A model generated the notes under the pieces. The model ran no database searches, was not told where the DNA came from, and saw nothing but the letters and a program-made list of their open reading frames with translations. From assembly GCF_021531375.1 (NCBI RefSeq), contig NZ_JADYTU010000018.1, positions 1 through 43,703 on the forward strand: 43,703 bases of DNA, in the 5' to 3' direction. Position numbers and translations under genes: made by a program. This DNA is from Pseudoflavonifractor phocaeensis (GTDB taxonomy: Bacteria > Bacillota > Clostridia > Oscillospirales > Oscillospiraceae). Shown here one piece after another: positions 23,997 through 30,234 of the stretch (the stretch's first letter is position 1; every line of letters begins with the position of its first letter).

Positions 23997-24905
23997 ATGC
24001 TTGATTTCCAACCCCTTCAGCTGGAAGACCTGCCCAAACTGCGCCGGTTTTTTGGCTACAGCGGCAGCCGGATCTGCGACACGACCCCCGGCACCGTCTT
24101 TATCTGGCGCGATATGTATCAGACCGAGTGGGCCATCTACGACGGCTCCCTCTACTTTAAAGTGTTCTACCCCGAGCTGGGGAATACCTTTACGCTGCCC
24201 CTGGGCGGCGGACGGCCGGAGCACTACCGCCAGATCGCCGACTACTGCTGCCGCCGGAACATGCCCATCTCCTTTTACCCCGTCCCCAAGGATGAACTGG
24301 AGCGGCTTCAGCAATTTTTCCCCAACAGCGCCGCCATCGCGGCCCGGGACAGCTTTGACTACCTGTACCGGGCGGAGGATCTGAAATATTTTCGGGGAAA
24401 AAAGCTCAGCGGCCAGCGCAACCATGTGAACAAATTCCTGAAGACCTATGGAAACTGGACTTTCCGCCCCATAGGGGCCGAGGATATCCCGGCGGTCAAG
24501 GCCTTCCTGGACCGGTACGCCAGCCGCTGGGACAAGTCGGCGGCCTCCTTCCATGAGGATATCGCCAAGACCCATGAGGTACTGGACAACTTCAGTCTCT
24601 ATGACCTGCTGGGCGGCATGCTTCTGGTGGAGGGCGAGATCGCCGGCTTTTCCCTGGGAGAGGTGCTGGGAGATACCCTGTTCACCCACATTGAGAAGGC
24701 GGACCGGGATTATGAGGGCTGCTACCAGATGCTGGTGGCCCAGTTTGCCCAGCAGTTTGCCCATGAAGGCGTCCACTTCATCAACCGGGAGGACGATGCC
24801 GGGGACCCGGGCCTGCGTACCAGCAAGCTGTCCTACCATCCGGTGTCCCTGTTGGAAAAATACACCGTTACCGTGGAGGAACCCTGCGCCTACTGCGCAT
24901 TGTAA
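23997..24905 (+). CDS. DUF2156 / phosphatidylglycerol lysyltransferase C-terminal-like protein (302 aa)
   Basis: Double GNAT-like fold of the PF09924 family (aminoacyl transfer to lipid or peptidoglycan in MprF/Fem relatives). The signature FRGKKLSGQRNHVNKF is at about residues 132-147 and the second half has MLLVEGEIAGFSLGEVL and the INREDDAGDPGLRTSKLSY segment typical of stand-alone DUF2156 proteins. There is no membrane part, so it is not a full MprF. AAGGA nine bases before ATG. It may be cotranscribed with the phosphoesterase (18-base gap). Confidence 0.88.
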   Translation: MLDFQPLQLEDLPKLRRFFGYSGSRICDTTPGTVFIWRDMYQTEWAIYDGSLYFKVFYPELGNTFTLPLGGGRPEHYRQIADYCCRRNMPISFYPVPKDELERLQQFFPNSAAIAARDSFDYLYRAEDLKYFRGKKLSGQRNHVNKFLKTYGNWTFRPIGAEDIPAVKAFLDRYASRWDKSAASFHEDIAKTHEVLDNFSLYDLLGGMLLVEGEIAGFSLGEVLGDTLFTHIEKADRDYEGCYQMLVAQFAQQFAHEGVHFINREDDAGDPGLRTSKLSYHPVSLLEKYTVTVEEPCAYCAL

Positions 24906-24968
24906 GCCGGGACAAAGGGCGCTGGCCCGGATCAGCGCCCTCCGGGGGATACTTCCGCTTATTTCCCC

Positions 24969-24997
24969 TTGCTTTTTTTCATTAAATATGATACATT
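24969..24997 (+). promoter_or_regulatory. Probable smpB promoter
   Basis: TTGCTT (24969-24974), 17-base spacer, TACATT (24992-24997), 35 bases before the ATG. A TATGAT at 24987-24992 is an alternative -10. Upstream at 24916-24940 is a GC-rich hairpin (AGGGCGCTG/CAGCGCCCT) without T-run. Confidence 0.5.
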
Positions 24998-25032
24998 AAC
25001 ATACCACGTTCCCAGGGAAGGAGGTGTCGGCC

Positions 25033-25494
25033 ATGGGCGAGGCGGTCAAGGTGATCGCAAAAAACAGCAAAGCCTACCACGATTATTTTATCGAGGAAAA
25101 ATACGAGGCCGGCATCGAACTGGCAGGCACCGAGGTCAAGTCCATCCGCCTGGGCAACGTGAATCTGAAGGATTCCTTCTGCATCATCAAGGAAGGGCAG
25201 ATGTCGGTCCTGGGGATGCACATCAGCCCCTACGAGAAGGGCAATATTTTTAACAAAGATCCCCGCCGTCCCCGCCGTCTGCTGATGCACAAACGGGAGA
25301 TCATGCGGCTCTTCGGCCGGATCAAGCAGGATGGCTACTCCCTGATCCCGCTGGCCGTCTACTTCAAGGGCCCCCGGGTCAAGCTGGAGGTCGGTCTGGC
25401 CAAGGGCAAGAAGCTCTATGACAAGCGGGAGTCGGCCGCCCGAAAGGACGCCAAGCGGGAGATGGACCGGGTCATGAAAACCCGGAACCGATAA
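25033..25494 (+). CDS. smpB: SsrA-binding protein SmpB (153 aa)
   Basis: RNA-binding partner of tmRNA in trans-translation; the tmRNA itself is 0.8 kb downstream. OB-fold with the N-terminal [20 protein letters not shown] and GTEVKSIR signature, and a basic C-terminal tail ([19 protein letters not shown]) that enters the mRNA channel. ATG 25033 is selected with GGAGG eight bases upstream; an in-frame GTG at 25024 is inside the ribosome site. Confidence 0.97.
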   Translation: MGEAVKVIAKNSKAYHDYFIEEKYEAGIELAGTEVKSIRLGNVNLKDSFCIIKEGQMSVLGMHISPYEKGNIFNKDPRRPRRLLMHKREIMRLFGRIKQDGYSLIPLAVYFKGPRVKLEVGLAKGKKLYDKRESAARKDAKREMDRVMKTRNR

Positions 25495-25552
25495 CGGAAT
25501 ATGCGGCAGAGCATACTGTGCCGATCAGAAGACAGAAAAGGAGTCAAATATC

Positions 25553-26071
25553 ATGTCCAATCCTATCGTTACGTTTGAGATGGAGAACGGCGGCGTCATC
25601 AAGGCGGAGCTGTATCCTGAAGTGGCCCCCAACAGCGTCAACAACTTTATCAGCCTGGTGAACAAGGGTTTTTATGACGGCCTGATCTTCCACCGCTGTA
25701 TCCCCGGTTTCATGATCCAGGGCGGCTGCCCCCAGGGTACCGGCATGGGCGGCCCCGGCTACTCCATCAAGGGCGAATTCACCGGGAACGGCTTTCATAA
25801 CGACCTGGCCCATGACCGGGGCGTGCTGTCCATGGCCCGTGCCATGAATCCCAACTCCGCCGGCAGCCAGTTTTTCATCATGGTGGAGAAGGCCCCTCAC
25901 CTGGACGGCCAGTACGCCGCTTTCGGCAAGGTCATTGAGGGTATGGAGGTAGCCGACGCCATCGTCTCCGCCAAGACCGACTGGAACGACCGCCCCCGTG
26001 AGGACCAGCGGATGAAGAAGGTCACCGTGGACACCTTCGGCGTGGAGTATCCCGAGCCTGAAAAGGTGTGA
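25553..26071 (+). CDS. Cyclophilin-type peptidyl-prolyl isomerase (172 aa)
   Basis: Cytosolic PPIase (no signal peptide) assisting proline isomerisation in protein folding. Active-site motifs: FHRCIPGFMIQGGCPQGTG (catalytic Arg), SAGSQFFIM and HLDGQYAAFGKV. AAAGGAG nine bases before ATG. It lies between smpB and ssrA and is probably cotranscribed with smpB (58-base gap). Confidence 0.95.
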   Translation: MSNPIVTFEMENGGVIKAELYPEVAPNSVNNFISLVNKGFYDGLIFHRCIPGFMIQGGCPQGTGMGGPGYSIKGEFTGNGFHNDLAHDRGVLSMARAMNPNSAGSQFFIMVEKAPHLDGQYAAFGKVIEGMEVADAIVSAKTDWNDRPREDQRMKKVTVDTFGVEYPEPEKV

Positions 26072-26123
26072 TTCCGGCTCGTCCGGTTACAATAAAAGCG
26101 TTTTGTTGTGGAATTTTCTCCTC

Positions 26124-26261
26124 GGCCGCCTGAGGCGCGTTTTCCGCCGCAGGCGGCCCAAATCGGAGCCCGGCGTCAGCGGGTCCGATTTGGAGAGGAG
26201 ACGCAGCGAAGTGAATGAGCTTTTACGCTTGCGTGAAAGCGAACGATACGAAGCTTGCGTC
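26124..26261 (+). other. Multi-hairpin leader between the PPIase gene and ssrA
   Basis: Four nested inverted repeats fill this gap: 26124-26137 with 26145-26158 (14 bp, one mismatch); 26158-26167 with 26184-26193 (10 bp perfect, inner CCC/GGG); 26219-26227 with 26232-26240 (9 bp, one G-U); and a wider pair GACGCA/TGCGTC (26200-26205 with 26256-26261). None has a T-run. No clear promoter stands directly before ssrA, so this may be a processed tmRNA precursor leader, or a dispersed repeat: the second hairpin has a sister copy at 28303-28336. Confidence 0.5.
26158..26193. repeat. Dispersed hairpin repeat, copy 1
   Basis: CCAAATCGGA ... TCCGATTTGG with inner CCC/GGG. Same pattern as 28303-28336 (CCAAATCGAA ... 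TTCGATTTGG), with compensating base change in the stem. Confidence 0.55.
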
Positions 26262-26269
26262 GACGACGA

Positions 26270-26636
26270 GGGGGCGTACCGGTTTCGACGGGGACGTTGA
26301 ATCAGGAATAGCGGGCGGTGGCGCCTGGCCACCTTAAAACGGGCTTCTTTATAAATTAAAGAACAACAACGAATACGCTTACGCTGCCTAATTAAAGGCG
26401 GCCGTCTGACCGGGAAGGGCCACGAGCCCGGATCAGGCGTCGTTTAGTGGTGGACGTGAGTACGCTAAGCTTTGCGCGTGCCATGCATCATGAAGCTCAC
26501 CTGATCCCCGGGCGTGACGGCTTGCCCGGGGTGAGGGGAACGGGGAGAGCAAGACTCCCGCAATAACCGTCTGCGCCCGGAGAAGTTCTTGTGGATGCGT
26601 TTTCGGACGGGAGTTCAACTCTCCCCGCCTCCACCA
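26270..26636 (+). ncRNA. ssrA: Transfer-messenger RNA (tmRNA)
   Basis: Rescues stalled ribosomes by adding a degradation tag, with SmpB (encoded upstream). 5' end GGGGGCG pairs with 3' CGCCTCC, followed by A and encoded CCA (26634-26636). The 5' tRNA-like part contains the conserved GTTTCGACGGGGACG (26282 onward). The T arm GGGAG/CTCCC lies near the 3' end. The tag frame ends in EYAYAA with stop TAA at 26389-26391; the last ten codons (26359-26388) read KNNNEYAYAA. I could not fix the resume codon. A terminator follows and an IS element lies directly after it; the 3' end of tmRNA genes is a common integration site, but the gene is intact here. Confidence 0.95.
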
Positions 26637-26639
26637 TTT

Positions 26640-26698
26640 GAAATACTGAGGCTTTGTGAACATCCGCTTTCGGACACTCAAAAAGCCTCAGTATTTTT
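26640..26698 (+). terminator. ssrA terminator, shared with the end of the transposase gene
   Basis: 15-base arms AAATACTGAGGCTTT (26640-26654) and AAAGCCTCAGTATTT (26684-26698), then TTATAAT. The loop holds a small TCCG/CGGA hairpin. The right arm also encodes the last residues of the transposase on the minus strand (stop at 26678). Confidence 0.85.
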
Positions 26699-27811
26699 AT
26701 AATATTCTGCTTCAAATTCGTCAGGCGTTTTTTGATGAAGTGTCTGATGCGGGCGAAAGCCGTTGTAGTATTCTATATATTCTGTTACACTGTTCTCAAG
26801 CTCATGAAGGTTGTTGTAAAGGTTGAATTTGAACTGTTCCTTTTTGAGTGAAGCAAAGAAGGACTCCGCCACCGCATTGTCCAATGGATTTCCGGGTTGG
26901 GAAAAGGACTGCTGCACCTTGTGGTCAGATAGGAGCTGCCGAAATTCAAACGAAGTGTATTGTGCGCCTTGATCGGAATGGAAAATCAAATCTTTGGGTT
27001 TTCTTCGCAGGAAAAATGCTTTTTGAAAAGCGTCTGCGGTAAGGTTGGTATTGATGAATTCAGAGATGGAGTAGGAGAGAACCTTTCTGGAAAACAAATC
27101 AATTACCACACAGATATAGGCTACATCATCGGCAACTCTGGCGTAAGTAATGTCACTGACCCATACCATGTTTGGCCGTGGCTGTTCAAATTCCCGACGC
27201 AGACGATTGGGATAGTAGCGATATTGCCGCTGAAAGGTAGCGTTTTTCTCCAAGGGCTTAGGCGGGTGTAAATCGGATTCTTTCATGATACGGGAAATTC
27301 TTCTTTCGCTGATTGTAAGACCCTGTTTCATCAGCTTGGCACGAATTTTTTTAGCGCCAAAGCGGCGCTGGCTCTGCTCAAAAACGGAAATGATCTGCTC
27401 TCGAAAAATAGCATCATCGGCATCAATGACCTTTGTCTTGCCTTTGCTTTTTTGTCGATTGATATAGGTGCTGTGATGTAAGCCGATCAGACGGCATAGG
27501 GTATAAAAACTGTATTCAGGTTTTAACGCATCCACTACCGATGCCTTCTGATCTCTTGACAGCATAAGTAAGGGAAGTATCTTTCGATAGATTTCATTTT
27601 CAAGCCTAAGAGTTTCTACCTGGCGTTTCAGCGTTTCAAATTCGTGTAGAGTGATCGTGTCCGCATGAAACGGCTTGTAATCTGACATCCACTTGTAAAG
27701 AGTGCTGCGGGAAATACCGTTTTCTTTGCAGAGTGAGGTTATGTCTGTGCCGTCTTGCGATGCAAGCTGTACCATGTTACGCTTAAACGAATCGGTGTAT
27801 CTGTTGGCCAT
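26678..27811 (-). CDS. IS3-family transposase, single-frame OrfAB (377 aa)
   Basis: N-terminal helix-turn-helix (YTDSFKRNMVQLASQDG, then ISRSTLYKW) and leucine-zipper-like helix, then the rve integrase core with the DDE triad: Asp in WVSDITYA, Asp in FHSDQGAQY and Glu in NAVAESFFASLKKE. In most IS3 members OrfA and OrfB need a -1 frameshift; here they are one continuous frame. GGAGG five bases before ATG 27811. The stop codon falls inside the terminator hairpin of ssrA. Low GC compared with the neighbours. I could not identify the terminal inverted repeats or a target duplication, so the element's limits are not set. Confidence 0.92.
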   Translation of the reverse strand: MANRYTDSFKRNMVQLASQDGTDITSLCKENGISRSTLYKWMSDYKPFHADTITLHEFETLKRQVETLRLENEIYRKILPLLMLSRDQKASVVDALKPEYSFYTLCRLIGLHHSTYINRQKSKGKTKVIDADDAIFREQIISVFEQSQRRFGAKKIRAKLMKQGLTISERRISRIMKESDLHPPKPLEKNATFQRQYRYYPNRLRREFEQPRPNMVWVSDITYARVADDVAYICVVIDLFSRKVLSYSISEFINTNLTADAFQKAFFLRRKPKDLIFHSDQGAQYTSFEFRQLLSDHKVQQSFSQPGNPLDNAVAESFFASLKKEQFKFNLYNNLHELENSVTEYIEYYNGFRPHQTLHQKTPDEFEAEYYKNTEAF

Positions 27812-27828
27812 ACTGCCCTCCCCATAAA

Positions 27829-27857
27829 TTGACAAATTATGTAGCTGTTGCTATAAT
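27829..27857 (+). promoter_or_regulatory. Consensus promoter of the small-peptide mRNA
   Basis: Exact TTGACA (27829-27834), 17-base spacer, exact TATAAT (27852-27857). The transcript would start near 27864, at a perfect 6-bp hairpin GCTCCC ACAT GGGAGC (27864-27879). Confidence 0.9.
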
Positions 27858-27863
27858 AAAAAA

Positions 27864-28080
27864 GCTCCCACATGGGAGCAAGGCGTTGCCATAAAACGGT
27901 AGGCGGTCAGCAACACTTCCTGAAAGGGAGGTGAGGCTATGCGTATTACATTTCACATCGGGTCTTACACGATCACGATTGTTGTAAAAAGCAGAAACCG
28001 CCACTCGGCCAAGTGACGGTTTCAGGGCTTAGCTTTGTAAACTAACACGAAAGGCTGACCGCTTATCGGCAACGCCTTTT
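27864..28080 (+). ncRNA. Structured small-peptide mRNA (candidate type I toxin transcript)
   Basis: Transcript inferred from the promoter and from the T-run at 28077-28080. Its two ends pair: 27880-27890 with 28068-28078 (11 bp perfect) and 27903-27911 with 28054-28062 (9 bp perfect). The ribosome site GGGAGG is in a local stem CTTCC-TGAAA-GGGAG (about 27916-27930). A 5' end hairpin, long-range 5'-3' pairing and a sequestered ribosome site are known hallmarks of type I toxin mRNAs. Confidence 0.7.
27939..28016 (+). CDS. 25-residue peptide, candidate type I toxin
   Basis: Starts MRITFHIGSYTITIVV, a mostly hydrophobic, beta-branched stretch, and ends in a basic tail KSRNRHSAK. GGGAGGTGA lies seven to nine bases before ATG. 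The stop codon lies within the terminator hairpin of the antisense RNA. Short, hydrophobic with a charged C-terminus, and expressed from a consensus promoter opposed by an antisense promoter: this combination fits a membrane-acting type I toxin, but I do not recognise a named family and no toxicity evidence is available. Confidence 0.65.
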   Translation: MRITFHIGSYTITIVVKSRNRHSAK

Positions 28081-28082
28081 CT
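27985..28082 (-). ncRNA. Antisense RNA opposing the peptide mRNA (candidate antitoxin)
   Basis: Inferred from a consensus minus-strand promoter (28089-28117), giving a start near 28082, and a minus-strand terminator: stem 27994-28000 with 28017-28023 and 28002-28005 with 28012-28015, then TTTTT (complement of 27986-27990). The RNA of about 98 nt would be fully complementary to the last third of the peptide gene and its whole 3' UTR, including both long-range pairing arms there. Confidence 0.7.
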
Positions 28083-28088
28083 ATCCTC

Positions 28089-28117
28089 ATTATAACTTGC
28101 GGGACCAACGGTGTCAA
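28089..28117 (-). promoter_or_regulatory. Consensus promoter of the antisense RNA
   Basis: Minus strand TTGACA (complement of 28112-28117), 17-base spacer, TATAAT (complement of 28089-28094). Exact consensus, like the opposing promoter at 27829. Confidence 0.9.
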
Positions 28118-28212
28118 GATTCTTTTATCCGCGGAATACAGTGAGCTGGATTTTCAACAGTATGACTGCCGGTCTGACAATAAGGACTTGGATTGGTTCG
28201 TCTACCGTTTCA

Positions 28213-28263
28213 CTTGCTCCACCACGTCGGAGCAAGCGTTATATCGCTTGCTCCGACTTTTTT
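28213..28263 (+). terminator. Strong terminator with a possible antiterminator pairing
   Basis: Perfect 13-bp stem (28226-28238 with 28245-28257), loop TTATAT, then T6. The upstream CTTGCTCC (28213-28220) is complementary to GGAGCAAG (28229-28236), so it could form a competing hairpin. No gene in the plus direction is seen directly upstream of it (28118-28225), so its transcript is unknown. Confidence 0.75.
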
Positions 28264-28302
28264 ACAAAAGTCAGAGCGCGCGCCTGCCGCTGCTCCTCCG
28301 TT

Positions 28303-28336
28303 CCAAATCGAACCCGTTCGCTGGGCTTCGATTTGG
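28303..28336. repeat. Dispersed hairpin repeat, copy 2
   Basis: CCAAATCGAA ... TTCGATTTGG with inner CCC/GGG; matches copy 1 at 26158-26193, with a compensated stem change (A-T in place of G-C). Confidence 0.55.
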
Positions 28337-28391
28337 TTTTGGGTGCAGCCCTGAGAATGGAAGCATCTATCATGTTGTGATGTTACAAAAG

Positions 28392-28426
28392 AGAGCCAGA
28401 CGAACACCTGCAGTTTGTCTGGCTCT
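28392..28426. terminator. Terminator-like hairpin
   Basis: 14-bp stem with one G-U (28392-28405 with 28413-28426). TTGTT follows on plus, and CTTTTG on minus, so it may act on either strand. Confidence 0.55.
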
Positions 28427-28463
28427 TGTTCATATAATCCCTCGATTACTCCGCTACATAAAT

Positions 28464-28511
28464 ACCGTGTATCAGGCCAATTGGAAGGCAACTGATACAC
28501 GGTGTTTTTTT
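28464..28511 (+). terminator. Strong terminator upstream of the two-component genes
   Basis: 12-bp perfect stem (28464-28475 with 28492-28503), an inner GCC/GGC, then T7 at 28505-28511. It insulates the histidine-kinase operon from upstream transcription. No ORF is evident between 28118 and 28600; the stretch is made of hairpins and repeats. Confidence 0.85.
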
Positions 28512-28604
28512 AGACTTTTTTGTTTTGGAAAGATAGGGGTGAAGATATATTTCTACGTTTATAGAAGAGACTTACAGAAAATAAGTGAGCGCCTATTTCA
28601 AAAG

Positions 28605-28657
28605 GTTCAGCGATTGTTTAAGAAAAGTTTAGCAATTCATTCGGACCTGTTTATATT
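28605..28657 (+). promoter_or_regulatory. Direct repeats and promoter of the histidine-kinase operon
   Basis: Three 7-base direct repeats, GTTCAGC (28605), GTTTAAG (28616) and GTTTAGC (28627), at exact 11-bp spacing. The third overlaps a weak -35 TTAGCA (28629-28634), 17 bases before TATATT (28652-28657). OmpR/PhoB-type regulators bind such repeats, so autoregulation by the response regulator at 30235 is likely. Confidence 0.55.
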
Positions 28658-28690
28658 TTTGATGTAAAATATATTATAGGGGTGATAGGC

Positions 28691-30133
28691 TTGCGAATCA
28701 AACAACGAATTTTTTTCTATAATACGTTGTCGGTGATAGCTGCGTTGATTATCATGCTTGTGGTCAATTGGGGGACGGTTCACTGGATCTCCGATTTTTA
28801 TCGGCAGCAGGAGAGTCCGGTGGCGGATGACCGGTTGGCCATGGTCCAGGGGCTGTTGAACAACTGGACGGAACTGGACCGGGACTGGCTTCAGCTGGAT
28901 CGACAGCTGCATGAGATGAACTACCGATTGGTCGTTGAGCAGGAGCACCAGCCGGTGTATTCCTCCCTGAACCAATTTCAGGACGCGCTGTACCAGAGGA
29001 CTTCAGATGCCGCCTCCTGGCCGGAGGATGGAACGCTGACCATACAGAACGAAGGAACCCTGATGGTTGGACGGCGCAGCGGAGAGTATACCATAGTGGC
29101 CATGCCGCTGCCGCAGATGCCGGAAATGTTTGGGCGGCAGAGAATGCGTTCTGAGGCCACCATGATCTCGCTGCTGGTGAGCGGCGTAACTGCCATTGGC
29201 ATCATCGTCCTGCTCAGTCTGCTGTTTTCCCGCCAACAGATCAAGCAGATCATGCGCCCGATCAATGCCCTGACTGACGCGGCCAAGCGGGTGGAGGAGG
29301 GGGACCTGTCCACGCCTGTGGACTACAAGGGGCAGGACGAGTTTTCTTCTGTATGCGCCGCCTTCGACCACATGCAAAAGCATCTGCTCCAGGAGCGGGA
29401 GAAGAATGCTGCCTACGAACAGGCGCGGACCGACCTTGTGGCCGGCATTTCCCACGATCTGCGAACCCCGCTTACCTCGGTGAAGGGCTACATAAAGGGG
29501 CTGCGGGACGGAGTAGCCAACACCCCCGAAAAGCAGTCCCAGTATTTGGATATTGCCTACCGGAAATCCTGCGACATGGACCGGCTGCTTCAACGGCTGT
29601 TTTATTTCTCCAAGCTGGAGACAGGCAATCTGCCTCTTTTCCTGGTGCCAGCGGACCTGGGCAATTTTGTGCAGCGGTTTGCCGATGAGGCCCGGGAGGA
29701 GCTGGAGCACTCCGGCGGTCAGGTAGTCCTACAGCAAGTGCCGGTCCGCCGTCCGGTCCAACTGGATGAGGAGCAGATGTACCGTGTGCTGACCAATTTG
29801 AAGGAGAACGCCCTGGGCTACGCGGGGGTCCAGCCCCTGGTGTTGACCCTGACGCTCTGGCGGCAGGGGGAGTGGGAATGCCTGCGCTTTGCCGATAATG
29901 GCCAGGGTGTACCGGAGGAACAGCTCACCCACCTCTTTGAGCAGTTCTGGCGGGGAGATCAATCCAGAAGTAGCCGGGGCGGCGAGGGCAGCGGCCTTGG
30001 GCTGTATATCGTGAAATATATCGTGGAGGCCCACGGGGGGACCATCCGGGCAAAGAACGACCACGGACTGGTCTTTGAGATCGCCCTGCCCAGACGAGAG
30101 GGCGGCGGCGCGGAAAGTGATACGGTCATCTGA
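28691..30133 (+). CDS. Sensor histidine kinase (480 aa)
   Basis: Membrane-bound sensor of a two-component system. TM helix at about 8-27, an extracytoplasmic sensor domain to about 157, second TM helix about 158-180, HAMP linker (MRPINALTDAAKRVEEGDL), HisKA with phospho-acceptor His255 in GISHDLRTPLTSVKG, then HATPase_c with N box NLKENALGYA, G1 DNGQGVPEE and G2 GEGSGLGLYIVK. TTG start at 28691 is preferred since AGGGGTGAT is just upstream; the GTG at 28682 would have no ribosome site. It precedes its response regulator, the reverse of the usual order, with a 101-base gap. Confidence 0.92.
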   Translation: MRIKQRIFFYNTLSVIAALIIMLVVNWGTVHWISDFYRQQESPVADDRLAMVQGLLNNWTELDRDWLQLDRQLHEMNYRLVVEQEHQPVYSSLNQFQDALYQRTSDAASWPEDGTLTIQNEGTLMVGRRSGEYTIVAMPLPQMPEMFGRQRMRSEATMISLLVSGVTAIGIIVLLSLLFSRQQIKQIMRPINALTDAAKRVEEGDLSTPVDYKGQDEFSSVCAAFDHMQKHLLQEREKNAAYEQARTDLVAGISHDLRTPLTSVKGYIKGLRDGVANTPEKQSQYLDIAYRKSCDMDRLLQRLFYFSKLETGNLPLFLVPADLGNFVQRFADEAREELEHSGGQVVLQQVPVRRPVQLDEEQMYRVLTNLKENALGYAGVQPLVLTLTLWRQGEWECLRFADNGQGVPEEQLTHLFEQFWRGDQSRSSRGGEGSGLGLYIVKYIVEAHGGTIRAKNDHGLVFEIALPRREGGGAESDTVI

Positions 30134-30234
30134 GACTGCACATCTGTACAGCGGCCGCGGATCATGGCAGGTACGCCATATCCGGAAAATTGTATTGAGA
30201 AGTACCCGGCGGAAGAGGTACATGGAGGATAAAG

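Larger units (their letters stand above)
26640..27880. mobile_element. IS3-family insertion sequence, limits approximate
   Basis: Contains the transposase gene; left limit between the ssrA 3' end and 26678, right limit probably between 27811 and about 27880. No TG...CA inverted repeats could be matched by eye. The neighbouring toxin-like cassette (27829-28117) overlaps the presumed right end and may belong to the element or be a separate insertion. Confidence 0.5.

Noticed and set aside
22845-24839. 664-codon minus-strand frame opposite the phosphoesterase and DUF2156 genes
   Set aside because: It spans two well-supported genes on the other strand and has no recognisable domain; antisense shadow.
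24916-24940. Hairpin AGGGCGCTG/CAGCGCCCT after the DUF2156 gene as a terminator
   Set aside because: The stem is good but followed by GC-rich sequence with no T-run.
26103-26300. 65-codon plus-strand frame overlapping the 5' end of tmRNA
   Set aside because: It starts at TTG without a ribosome site, runs through three hairpins and into the conserved tmRNA 5' domain; its arginine-rich product is what such palindromic DNA gives by chance.
26596-26676. Similarity of the tmRNA T-arm region (TTTTCGGACGGG) to the terminator loop (CTTTCGGACACT)
   Set aside because: Short, imperfect, and within a structured region; not enough to claim a duplication or recombination scar.
28215-28222. CTCCACCA matching the last bases of tmRNA (26629-26636), as a possible att site of an integrated island
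   Set aside because: Only eight bases match, the flanks differ, and no integrase gene is present between the two positions.
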